Made by a program: the position numbers and the translations under genes. This document shows, in pieces, positions 10,717-22,337 of a stretch of DNA of 64,000 nt. Below the pieces are notes generated by a model. That model was not told where the DNA came from, made no database searches, and saw only the letters and a program-made list of their open reading frames with translations. The DNA is from Burhinus oedicnemus (taxonomy: Eukaryota; Chordata; Aves; Charadriiformes; Burhinidae). The stretch's first letter is position 1; the number at the start of each line of letters is the position of its first letter. The DNA lies in assembly GCA_008921705.1 (NCBI GenBank), contig VFFE01007563.1:1419800-1483799 (forward strand), given 5' to 3'.

Positions 10717-13700
10717 CTGAAATTAAATACATCTTTTTTTCTCAGAAGTATTTTCTCAAAATATTTTTAGATATTTGTCTGCATTACATCTATATAAAAC
10801 TCTCTCACAGAGCTGCACACAGACATCTAATACGAGGGAAAAGAAAAAAAAAATGGCAAGAAATAGCCACAATAAATATGCCAATCTTGTACCGTAGTGG
10901 CAAATGTATTTACATTAGTAGGTTGCCCTTCTGTAGACCTTGCTGATGAAAAATTATGTCCTCACAGTGCAGTCATAGGCTGTTTTAGTTGTTTCTGTGA
11001 CCTGCCGCTGTGGTACATGAGGTTCCTCAGTGCCTCTGAAGGGGTCAGTCAGCACCTTTCAGTATTAGACCCTATAAATTTAATTTTGGACTAATAATCT
11101 TTTGTTTAATTGAACAGTTGTTTGCTTAATTTTTTAACTAGGATTGAAGGGGCAATATCAGACTATTTCTGGCACCAACCGTGATTGCTGAGTTGCTGGT
11201 TTTATAGCAGAACACTATAAATTATTTAAAACTGTTCTCTGATCTAGATGCACAGGCTTTGTGCCATGCTTATTGTAAGCACAGTTGAAATACCTTTTCT
11301 GGGAAAATTGTAGGAAATAGTAGGAAAGGAAGCTGGTCATGGTTCAAATCTTGTTTGTTTCCCTAGTAGAGATTGCTTAGTGCTCAAATACGTATTTCAG
11401 TCATTTACAGTTTAGGGTGAATTTTGCAGAAGCGTCTATGTTGCTTTATAGTCTCATTCTCAGTGATTGGGAGACTGGGCTCCTAATTTCCAGAGAGGCA
11501 TAGCCATACAGTTCTCAAAGGACTTGAGCACCCACTGTGCACGTTTATGCATACTTGTATTAAGAAAACTTCCCAATCCATACACATGCCTAACTTTTCA
11601 GAGAAAACTGACAATTGCCAAGTTTCCACAGGAATTTTGTGAATTTGTCTACACAGCTTTTAGCCTCACGGGTTACAAAGCCACTGCTGAGAACAGTAGT
11701 CAAGCTCACAAGCATCGTAAAACATCATATGAAAATACATCTTGAACTTCTCAGGGTTATGACTACCAATGTTCTGTTTTCATTACCAGTCTTAGTTTTA
11801 AACTGGGACTCCTCAGTGCAGAGATATATCCTCATATACAAATTGGTTCAGTAGTGCTAGAAATTGAAGTTTACATTTATTGGCACAGAAAAGATATTTT
11901 GAACTAAATTGAATATATGGATTTGAAGTAGACATACATTCCCGTTACAGTAAGGCCTTAATTTCAGATTAAAAAAGCAGGTACTGTTGCAGTCTTAGCC
12001 CCAGAAACACTAAAAAACTCCTTTGAAAAATGTGACTGTGTTCTGTTACTGCCAGTTTGTAACTCATTTCTGACACTTGCATATTCCCGAGAGCATTTTT
12101 CTGGTAACTTTATTATCTGAATGAGATTATCATTAAAAATTCAACAACTATTGTTTGACTTCCCTTTGAATAAAAGAACAGCTCTTCTGAGACACTTATT
12201 AAACTTTACTCCAGGCACTGTAATTCATATAATGGGAAATCTGGCAGTTATGGTGGGGGGAAACCAACCAAAAAAACCCACCCCAAATACTTTTGATTGA
12301 TTTATAGGGTGCAGGGGCAAATGAAGAAGCAAAAGGGCCTGCTGCCAGTAGCTTAGACAGACTGTAAAAGCTGGAGTTTAGACCTCCCACCTAAAGCAAG
12401 GTTGGACACATCCATTTCTGACCTTACTGTCCCAGATCCCCAACTTCCTTTTCAAGAATGAGATGCAGGCATTAAATTTTGTGCAAGAAGGTTTCCCTTG
12501 GGTAGTCTATTTATGTTACAAAAGACTTCTAACCTACACGGCACCCAGCTCTGTCAGCTGGAACCAAGTGCCTGAGACTTTGTGGGGAGCATCATTTAGC
12601 ACCTCTGCCTACGGGTCTGTCTTGGGTGAGACACAGGGCCTGACTTGCTCCTTTCAGGGTCCAAGCCCATGTCATGACAGTCTTGTGGGTCCCCAAGGAC
12701 ATGGTAGAAGGGGAACAAGAGTACAATAAGTGACTGAAGCTGCATTGCGCAAGACTGGACTGTTGGAGTTCGTAGAGGAAGCTTGCTGGTCATACGCAGT
12801 AGCTGAAACAAATCCATGAATGTCTGTTCCACATAGAGCGTTCATCTCATCTTCTGAGCATGGGGGAAAGATTAGGTATGTATCAGCTAGTCGTGTTGAA
12901 TGTTTTTTTCTCCTCCAACTGAAAACTGTTTTTGAGTTGTGTTGAGCTGCTGAGGCAGTGGATGTCAGAAGAATTTTAATAAGAAGCTAAAGGGAAAAAA
13001 AAACCAACAGCAAAACCCTAACCCCCTCCAGAGACCTTGCTGACAGCTCTACATATGTTTAGATATTGTTTCCTATTTAAATGCTCCCCACTGAAGATGA
13101 CCTTGGGTTTTGACCTTTCATTAAGGAGAGAGGATGTAAGCTCGTACACTGGGTTTATGCCTATCATTTCTCAACCATTCCTATTTTCAGAAAAGCACTG
13201 TTCTTCAGGTTACTGAGGTTGGTCTTATCCTATAGAATCTAATTCTATAATTCTGTAGCTGAACTTGTTGTGGTGAATAGAGAAGGACAATTTGGTTTTC
13301 TCTGGCCCTGGTTGAGCATTATATTTTATCCTTTGAAAGTATTGTCAATGACTTCAAGAATCTAGTGTAGAATACAAACTCTACTGTATGCACAAACCAT
13401 GTGCAATGCATATTAAAACTTCACAATAAAGATTATATTCTGCCCCTAATGTGCAGGGATTTACATATGTAACGCTAGGATGAAATATTATTATACTCAC
13501 ATAAAAAAGCTGCTTTAAAATGCAGAACATGGCCATTTTCCAAAGTGAATATTACAATATTAAATATTTGCAATACTGAATATATTATTGTAATACTGTA
13601 TGCGTGCCAATATTTTAGCAGTAGCCACGCTCAAAGACTTGCCAATTTGCAGTTAGATAAATTAACTGAGTTATTTCAATACTATTTGGTATAACCATAG

Positions 13701-13958
13701 CTTCCTTATTCTTACTACAGAAAAAATATGGAATAATTAAAATGACGCTGTATAATTACCTCTGACATTATTAATCAGTGAGACTATACTGATTTTGTTA
13801 TTCTAATGCATATTTCATGACTGAAATTGCACTAAAAATGTGGCTCAATCCTTAATTCTGTGGTCCAAATTCTTATAATTTGGTGTTCCTATAGAAGTAG
13901 ACCTTGAGTGTAGGGTCCAGGGTAATACTGCAATAGGGAGAGGTGAAGTCTAAAAGAA
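10717..13958. other. Unique AT-rich sequence, no gene recognised
   Basis: Holds only short open frames and short A or T runs (for example near 10846-10852 and 12985). No repeat family or RNA gene was identified. Confidence 0.5.
13440..13830. other. AT-rich segment with dense homeodomain-like motifs
   Basis: Very AT-rich and non-tandem, with repeated TAATTA/ATTAAT/ATTA cores (for example near 13736, 13753 and 13770), a TTTGCAG motif and AATATTAC/GTAATATT-like inverted pieces near 13550-13595. It could be a matrix-attachment-like or enhancer-like segment. The composition alone makes such motifs frequent, so support is weak. Confidence 0.15.
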
Positions 13959-13991
13959 GTATTTTGACAGCTTGACAGTATTTTGACAGCA
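13959..13991. repeat. 19-bp-period local tandem duplication
   Basis: The 14-mer AGTATTTTGACAGC occurs at 13959-13972 and again at 13978-13991, with the intervening TTGAC partly repeating the unit. This is consistent with replication slippage. Confidence 0.8.
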
Positions 13992-16114
13992 AGACCCTCC
14001 AGGAAGAATAAAACTCAAAATAGTGAGTAAAGAATTAATGGGAAACTGTAATGATAAGAATAGGTCAAAAAATGGATGTTGCTGAAAGAAGGAGAAAAAA
14101 CAACAGAACAGCAACAAAATAAGCGCTAGAGGGGGAGGAAAAAGATTAAGAAATCCTTCTGAAAACATGCTGCTCAAAATTTTTCATTACAGTGAGGCTG
14201 TATGAGAGGCTTAAATGGCTCTATAACCTTCTCTTGAATACAAACCAATTTATTGCCTTTGATAGACTGATAGTATTTCATATATTTCATATAGTATTGA
14301 TATAATAAAATGTTTTTGTGAGAAATTAATATTTGTTAATTTCATACTAATTCATGGAACTGAGAAAAACTTTTGAGATCCAGCAAAAGTCTATTTTGCC
14401 ATGGTAACCCAGGATTTTTCTGTGAGGTCTCTGCTTGCATTTACAGACCTGTACGCAAAGTTCATGCAACTTTTCAGGCTGCATTTAAAGTGAATTCTTT
14501 GTGAAAATGTCTGTACAGTGCTTTTGTATCAGGATAGCGCATCCAGCACTAACAAAAGAGCCTGGCTACAGAGGAGCCCTGAATAAGTTGGTAAAAAGGC
14601 AAGATGGCTGATTCACACCAGTGATCATCAATAGCACCTAGATTAGGTGGCACTGAGAAGCAGGAAAGGGGGGAATTAGATTTGGCTAATATTCAAAGTT
14701 GGAAAATTTTTTTCTAATATCAAAAGGAAAATCATAAACCTCCCCACTGACTGTGTTGAAGGTAAACCAAATAAAGGCAGTTTCTTGTTTAACAGATTGT
14801 GTGGACACTCTGATACCTAAATAAGACTATCTTATGTCTGTCTAGACCGCTAATACTGAGATATTTCTAAGCTGTTGCATGGACTTTAGGTTTCAAATGC
14901 ACAGCTAACAGAATAAGGCACGTGTAGTTACATAGATCTGTCACTTTTACACACAAGAGGATGAGCCATTGAACTTTGGTGTCTGGGTGTATAAATCCAG
15001 ATCCTAACCCTCTCCTTGGTCTTGCTCACACACAAACACAGATGCACGTATGTGTCACACAGCCTGCAGTACAGAAACCAACATTTACTTCTAAATCAGA
15101 CTTCCACATGGCAGAGCAATAAAATGCATCACAGGAGCTTATAGTAGTAATTATTCTCAACCCTGTTTTAAAAGAAGTGTTTGTGCTGTCACATTCTTTT
15201 TCTTCTGCTGGGATGGAGGCAGTGCGTTAGCCAGAGACTAAGACATTCCTTGGGAAAAAATCTCTGGGAAGGGGTTTTAGCACATCGGTTCTCCACATCT
15301 CTTATGATCTCATATAAACTAAGGGAATTTTCCAGTTATTAATTGGTAGAGGAATGTATCAGAAAAGAAGTTTTAGCTCAGACGCTATTCACGTTATTGT
15401 TGTAAATAATTGGATTGTTTCAGCTAGCACATCAGCTATTGTGAATGTGATTTGGCTGTTACTAGCTAACACTGAAATATGTGTTACAAGATGACAGGCA
15501 GGTAGTAGATCACAGACCAGAAAACACTGATTAAAATACTATTTTTTTTATAACGGCCAGTGAGGATAGCATGGCATAAGTAAAAAGAGCAAATTTTTCC
15601 AATTGGGTCCCTTGGCTCGATGGTATCATTATTTCCTTTTTCCCTCATTGTCCTTCTTTAGAGAATTTTTAATCTTTTTTTTTCAGATAATAAGGTGGGA
15701 GGGATTGCAGGAATACAGCGTGACTCTTGTTTTATAGGAAGCTTGGTAGTAAACAAGACTCTTAGATATCAAGTAATATATATCTTTTTTAAAAAAGGAA
15801 TACAAAATCATGTTGAATAAGTTTTTCATGAATAAGTAAATCCAAATTAAAAGGATATTACAGTGTTGCAGCAATATTTTGTATGGCATTAGGAACTTTG
15901 TAGTGGTGAAGTCAGTGGAACTAAAGCCCTCTTATAATAGTCCGTGAAGGCTTTAAGATTCAGCCATTTAAAGAGCAAAACCTTAACATGAATTAGATCA
16001 GACATGATGCTGAACCCTCTGCAGGGTGCTGGTATACACAATGGCTATATTGTGAGAAGTCTGACTCATAAAGAGTGTCTTACATAAAGCATATTATATA
16101 AAGTAGCTCTTCAC
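13992..16114. other. Unique AT-rich sequence, no gene recognised
   Basis: No coding, RNA or repeat feature could be supported here. A CA-rich patch (ACACACAAACACAGATGCAC near 15027) is the only simple-sequence element noted. Confidence 0.5.
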
Positions 16115-16356
16115 CCGCTGGCATACATTCAGGACTCCAGAAAGTTCTGCAAATCTCCCAAAGTTTGGATGTGTCACCACGTTCAAGTCTGCCGGCGCAT
16201 GTAAGCGGCCACCACTGTTAGATTTTATAAATACATACGCACTGATGAAACGTCCAAGTGCAATTGTAGAGGAATCAATGAGGAAAGAGGAGCATGCCTG
16301 TTGGAAAATTTGGCAAATACTGCCTTTTGCCAAAAATGTTACTGCAGGTTTAGTAT
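16115..16356 (-). other. Unrecognised open frame bounded by acceptor-like and donor-like sites
   Basis: This lies within the longest stop-free frame outside the repeats (157 codons, minus strand 16094-16567). On the minus strand TTCTTATTTGCTCTGTGCAG forms a good 3' splice site just before 16356, and CCAGCGG|GTGAAG is a reasonable 5' splice site at 16115/16114. The 242-bp segment between them is open and encodes TKPAVTFLAKGSICQIFQQA, CSSFLIDSSTIALGRFISAY, a GGRLHAPADLNVV piece and FGRFAELSGVLNVCQR. It uses several GC-ending and CpG-containing codons (GCG, CGC, CCG), unlike the AT-rich surroundings. I do not recognise the family. One frame of this length is roughly expected by chance in the window, so it may not be real; a lone exon of a large gene is the alternative. 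Confidence 0.25.
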
Positions 16357-17107
16357 CTGCACAGAGCAAATAAGAATTTAGCCTGTGCATGAAAGAATTT
16401 GTGTAGTGAACTGCCTGACATGGAACAGGCATCTTTCTGCATAGGCTAGTATGAAACAGTTCATCATCCTGTATATTATGATTAATAGTTATTATTTTAT
16501 TTTTTAAATTGCCAATATACTGAAATGTACAATAGGAATTATATTTTAGCCTACAAGCACATCTCATTCAGCTCAACTTTGCTTTACAGCTCACAGGCTC
16601 TCACCCCATTAATCACAAGGTGACACTCCTAAGTGGTAAATCTGATGATACGTATTAATATTTATGGTTTTGCTATACTGTACTCTTGCTTTTGCTATAC
16701 TGGAAAAGAGCAGTGCTGTCTATCAGTATGAGCTAACACCTCTTTAAAGCTGTAAACTGACAAGCAGCACACTGGCATTTTTACTAATTATTTTACCAAG
16801 CCGATGACAACTAATCAAACTGAACTGCCAGGCAGCCTGCCTATACAGTGGCTGGCCCTATTTGCTTTCAGTACCTGCTCTGCGGTTTTAGGAATTTTCT
16901 TTCTCACCAGCATCTGCTGAATATAACATACTTCTTGAATGCAGATTGGTTTACTAATCTTAAAGGAAAAACAAAACGACTGTAAGGTCAGCCCAAAATC
17001 TTCCAGCCTCCAGATACTCTTTTATTTAATACAAACAGACATTTTTCAGTGCAGGATACTGGGTCCTTTGGAAATCAGGCTAAGCATCCAGGTGTACATA
17101 GATATAT

Positions 17108-17162
17108 TACTTTCAATATAATAGTACTTTTCAATATAATATTTCAGTATAGTAGTACTTTG
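17108..17162. repeat. Imperfect local duplication (TTTCAATATAATAGTACTTT type)
   Basis: TTTCAATATAATAGTACTT is followed at once by a TTTCAATATAATATTTCAGTA piece and then TAGTAGTACTTTG, giving two to three degenerate copies of one AT-rich unit. Slippage is the simplest explanation. Confidence 0.6.
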
Positions 17163-17926
17163 CCTACAGTTGGGTGCCAGTCCTGCCAGCATTTTGAAGA
17201 TAAGTCTTTTCAAATGTGCATGAGGTTGTGACTTATTTTGAAATATGTTTTTTACTGTTTGGGGTTTTTTTTAACAAATTTTACATTTTAGGGAATGGTC
17301 TGATTATCTGTGGCTACTGTAAAAATGAACTGTTAGAAATGACAGGCTTTTCACATTAAAAACTATGACACCATTTGACCTTTATAAGCAGCAATTTTTT
17401 TCAACAGTCTGAGGCTCTCCCACTGCCCTCATATACATAGTCCTTGAGGCTCGATCTGTGAGTCATGAACATGGATAGAACCACTTATGTGCAGTATTTC
17501 TATTGAAAATATTCTGCTTTGAGAATATTGGCTCAGCTGATGTTTGGGTTCATGAGTTCAGAGATTTTTGGCAACTCTTAAACTTCTGTAAAGCTAGCGC
17601 TGCATGAAGAAATGCTGTGATCTTTTTTAGCTGGGCTGACATGTTGTCTCTCTAGCTGAAAATAAACTGATCTAGTGTGCTGAAGCCAGATTCCAAGCAG
17701 CGTGTTCTGTCAAGGCTACTTTTCCCAATCCCTAGTCAAGTCTTTAAAAAATATATTTACTATGGTAGATAATAATGCATCTACTAGTCTTATTTAGTGC
17801 AAATGTTAAATAATGAATTGTGAATATTCTCTATTACTAACATCCAATCACTGCTAAATTATAGGTTCCGAGAAAATCTGCCATCATATACTATAAAAGC
17901 GTACTTGAAAGCATCTGCAGCTTTTT

Positions 17927-18010
17927 TGTGTGTATGTGTATATATATGCACACATATATAATATAATATTATATATAATATATGTTCATGTATGTATGTA
18001 TACACACGCA
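17927..18010. repeat. Compound TG/TA/TATG microsatellite
   Basis: Starts with TTTTTTGTGTGTATGTGTA, continues as TATATATG and ATATATAATATAATATTATA runs, and ends with (TATG)n and TACACACG. The middle is self-complementary and could extrude as a hairpin or cruciform. Confidence 0.85.
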
Positions 18011-21000
18011 GGGAGGTACACATGCATTTATAAAGCCACATATTCTCAGGTCATGTTTTGGCCATGTTCCACCACCTTTTTGCTCTCTGTTTGAACCATT
18101 CATTATTGATTCACTCTAGAATATTAAAACAAAAAAAGTCAAAGTTTTTGATTAATCTTAAATACTATATATTTGATCATGGTGTTCTTTCCTAAGTTGT
18201 AGGTTCATACATGTGCAGTGTTTGTGGAAAGCTCCATCATGTTCCCTTAGGGTGCGTGTATAGGTTTATACACACACTTTTTTGCTGAACCTGTGACAGC
18301 TATTTTACATGTCAAGTACAGTTTTTAGTTCTATATGAAAGCAAGGAAAATACTGCAACAGCACCAACAGGGTAACTCTGTCTTCTTTGATATACTCATT
18401 TCCTGCCACCTAGATTCCTCATCATACTGCAGTACACAGAAAGATTATGCCTGCACTGTGTATGGGGTTTGTCCTTGATGAATCCAGTCATTTCAGCTTT
18501 CACAAAGAACAAGCCTGTCTAAAACCAGAGTGGATTTGTAAAGTGTTTACTAAGCTTTAAAATCCAGCATAACAGGCATGATTAAATAGACACCAATGAC
18601 AAACAGACAGTTCTGTAAGAAACAGCACAGCACATAACAATAACTTTTCCACAAGTTTACTGTCTGCTGCTGCTGCTTTCAGGGAAATTGAAAATATGTG
18701 ATATTTTTTCTTTCAGAATTTGTTGGAGTACTTGAAGAGCTCTGTTTAATGTTTGGTCTGTGTTTTGTGCCAATTTCTTGTAAAACAATGCTCTTTTTAC
18801 TGCCAGTGGAACCCTAAATAAAATGACTCTTGCGAACAACACAATGTTCATAGCACTGTTGTGCTTCACGTGTGAAGGCACTGCTGAACAAGCAGCTGGT
18901 TATTTCACTTTGTGGCAACAGATAGTTGCATTGCTTCTCAGCTACACTGGTCTGTTTCATGATCTCCCATTTCAGGGACAAACCACCCAGCAAACTACTG
19001 GCCAGCTTCATATACTGTGATTGCAGCAAGGTCTCTCTTCTGAAGACGTTCGAGCAAGGGGAAGCGTCTGGACTGTGTTGAATGAGCTTCTGCAGCTCTA
19101 ACACAGTTCACCATGTGGATAATAAGCCCAAGCTCATGCTGCAAGTCAGAGTCAGCTCTGGAAATATTGTTGAGGAACACTGATTCTTTGTCCCATCATT
19201 ACAAACTGCTGCATACCAACACTTAACTTAATCTATACAAATGAAAACTAATACAGCTACTATTACACTATGTCAGTGGGAAAAAAAGGTAAAATACATT
19301 CTACTGCTATTCCTTCGACAAGCGGTAAGGAATGTAAAATTCTTCTGTCCTTCAGCAGTAAAGCAGCCTTTAAGCAGTATAATTAAATACACTTGATACA
19401 GCTGGTATTATCTCCCTAATTACTCCTTTAGTTTAAAAAAATAATAACTGAGAATATAAATCACCACCACAAATAGGACACCAGCAGCCACATTGCACAA
19501 GAAGGCATAGACAGCATTGTCTAAAACCCCTGAAGAGGGGCAGGCCAGCAGCTTAGGCCAGCAGTCTCAGGTGCATCTGTAGCTTCTAGGAGAAGCATAG
19601 AGGTGGGCTGCAAAAGGCTTCTGTAAATCCTTGTGTGCCTGACACCTCGCTTTGTCAGTTTTATGCCACTGCAACTCTATTGAAATCTCTCTAGCTGTTA
19701 GATAATTGTAATTTTGATGTGCTTTTTTGTTAAAGTAGGTAAGTTTAATTAGCAACTTTTAGGTCTAATCTGCCTATGGTCAAGAGTTCTGACAAAGCAC
19801 AGCAAGTTGCGGAGATTGAGATGGAGAGAGGGTCCCCGCACCAATCGCAAAAGGGAGAAGAGGGAGGAGACACAGGCAGGAGTAGAGCATTAACTATGCA
19901 AGCACCCAGCACATTCCTCTTCATACTGTTCATCCCTTCTTCCACTCCTGTGTGTTTTCATTTTTGACTTGGAGTGGATGCTACATGGGGCGTTCTGCAT
20001 GCTGTCACCCATGTCTCCAGTGGAGACATTGCAGCATCTCGGATGAGGAGGGTAGGTTTGCAGAGGCAAGAAGGGCTCTACTCCTTGCAGATCTCATGAG
20101 CTCGTGCTTGGAGCACCAGATATTTGAGCAGAGACTGTGATTTGCTTGCATCCTACCTCTACCTGAGCTCTGAACTGAGATAAGCATAAACCATCCAGTC
20201 CACTGAGTTATGTTGGTACGTGGCAATACTTGCACTAAAAAAATCAGCATGTCATCCAAAAATGTTATTGCCAGTAGAACTCCACGCTAACTTGGCTCCT
20301 AGACAGGGGTGGTTTTGTCTGAGAATTAGCCCACCCAGGGCCTACCTGTTTGTGGCAAGGGGTCCCCAGTTTTAAAGCAAGCCTAAAGAAACAAGTAGAC
20401 CATTGTACGCTACTTCAGACACTGCATGAGGGCTTTCCTTCTCCCTGCAAGCAAAGGTTCTCCTTTATAGTGCTGTGCTACTGTTTTATGTTTTTTGGTA
20501 GGGACACATGTAGCTATACGAAGTACCTTCATTACTGGCATCCCCAGGAGAGGTAGGTACCCGTTACCGCATTGTGCTATGCTGTACTGTGTTGTGAGTG
20601 CACTGCAGTGACTGGGGAAAGATTATGGAAGTACTCCAGGACCACTGTAGCTGCCCTGGAAGATGGAGCACAGCACCACAGAGGTTATAAGAGTGGGTTT
20701 TTTTCTCCACCATCCCGAAGTGGTTGTATCAGGACATCACTACTTCTTTTTCCTGTTTTTTCAACCACAAAACTAGGCTCAGAATTTGATTTGGCAGCCG
20801 CTGAGCCACCCTAATATAGCAGCAGACGAATCTAGGCAAAGAACAGATCTATCACTATATCTGACTGATCTCTCTGCTTATGCACAGTGACAAATTCTCA
20901 CCTCTCCATATAGATCAGCAGGCTCTGTAACCAGTCAGTCACGCATAAGTTGTGACAGCACATCACAAGATTGGCAATTTGGAACCCCAGAGTACAAGGT

Positions 21001-22084
21001 AAAACATGCCATTTTTTTTACATGAAAACAGCAACCTTTTCCATTCCAATACTTTTTACCACCCTCACCCCCCCATCATCCTTTCACAAGAAAACATAAT
21101 GTTCTTCTCTCTATCTTCCAATACATAGAAAAGCATACAAAGCAAGGAAGTAATGAAAACAAATCCTTCAAGATGAATTTTCTATGCCATTTATTTCTTT
21201 TTCCCTAACATATTTTCATTTTCTCAGCTCAGGACTGGTTAAGAAAGAAATCCCCATTTGCTCTGTTACCTTTAAAGTGTAAAGTTGGAAACCTCAATCT
21301 TGGGATAAAAAATTTAGGCATGTCAGTTGGTAGAGAAAGAGACATGGTCATAGAAGATAGTATAGATATGATACGTATCATCAGCTGTCTGTCTTCAGTG
21401 AAAACTGGAAATACGTGGCTTGGTTTTAGAAGCTAGTCACATGGTTAAAGAATATTTTAAAAGTAGCTTTACATGTTACATTGCTTTTCTATAGAATTTG
21501 GATTACTAAAATACTTGAGCATGTCAGAAAAACCATCCCAGTTAAAGATACTGGCTCTCAGTTAAAGACAGTTAGCCAAACATCTTAGAAAAAGGATATC
21601 TCAAGGAGCTGCTGAAGAACATGTGCATTTTTTATGTTTGCATGTTGAATGAAGCCATTAGTAACCACACAAATAGGGAAATGGGAGTTGAAATAGATAA
21701 AACCAGTTAAAATAAATGCATAAAAGAATTAAGTGGATTTTCAAGCATTTTTATTGTTAAGAAAAGCTATGGGGCACAAATGAAATGTGCTTATTCTCCC
21801 TAACATGGGAATATTGATAACATTGAAAAATAGTTGTGTCAGTTTTACAGTTTCCTCTGAAGATGTTAATTAAAAAAATTAGTTTCCAGGTCAGAAAGCT
21901 GATGGAAGATTTATAGAAAAACAAATTTATAAATAAGGTTATAAAACTTTTAAGTCTAACTTTCATGTTAGGTGATGTTCTGTATTCTTTTGCATGATGT
22001 GAGTCTACTGGAGATCTGCCCATTGCATTGCACCATAGGACTATGTATCAAGTAGATGCTATTAATGACATTACATTTAATATG

Positions 22085-22307
22085 ATGGTTCTCAAACTGT
22101 TTTTGATCATTGTACCTAATATGTATTCAATTTTTTTATGGGTCACTATTCAGCCCTAGCATTAAACTTTTAATTTAAAACTCTCTTTAAGATGATATAA
22201 ATGAAAATAAAATAATAGCTTCTCTGGAGCAGCTGCAGGCTGCTGAGCATGGACTCACAGACCACCCACTAATCTATAGACCACAATCTGGAAACTGCTG
22301 TTTGATG
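22085..22307. mobile_element. Ancient hAT-like non-autonomous DNA transposon relic
   Basis: The left end reads ATGGTTCTCAAACTG, close to the CAGTGGTTCTCAAACT terminus of amniote hAT/Charlie-type elements. Read from the right end on the minus strand it is GCAGTTTCCAGATTGTGGTC, then TATAGATTAGTGGGTGGTCT and GTGAGTCCAT. This resembles the familiar 'ctcaaactgtggtccgtgg' and 'accaccagtggtccgcgagc' repeat. The two ends are imperfect inverted repeats: over the 12-bp TTCTCAAACTGT/TTTCCAGATTGT core, 8 match and 4 are transitions. No transposase is present and no clear 8-bp target duplication was seen, as expected for an old decayed copy. Confidence 0.55.
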
Positions 22308-22321
22308 GGCTTATCTGATGA

Positions 22322-22337
22322 TTTTTTTTTTTTTTTT
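22322..22337. repeat. Poly-T tract
   Basis: Uninterrupted run of about 16 T immediately downstream of the hAT-like relic. Confidence 0.85.

Larger units (their letters stand above)
16357..22084. other. Unique AT-rich sequence, no gene recognised
   Basis: About 5.7 kb with microsatellite and local-duplication features listed separately. Minus-strand frames at 18657-19180 overlap each other in different phases and show no family I can defend. No RNA gene or interspersed repeat was identified. Confidence 0.5.

Noticed and set aside
17927..18010. Possible CRISPR or regulatory tandem array
   Set aside because: It is a compound TG/TA microsatellite with no spacer-repeat structure, and the genome is vertebrate-like.
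18657..19180. Three overlapping minus-strand frames, one with a segment vaguely like transposase-derived zinc-finger proteins (VNCVRAAEAHS..RFPLLERL)
   Set aside because: The resemblance is short and not supported by flanking motifs. The frames overlap in different phases and no splice structure joins them.
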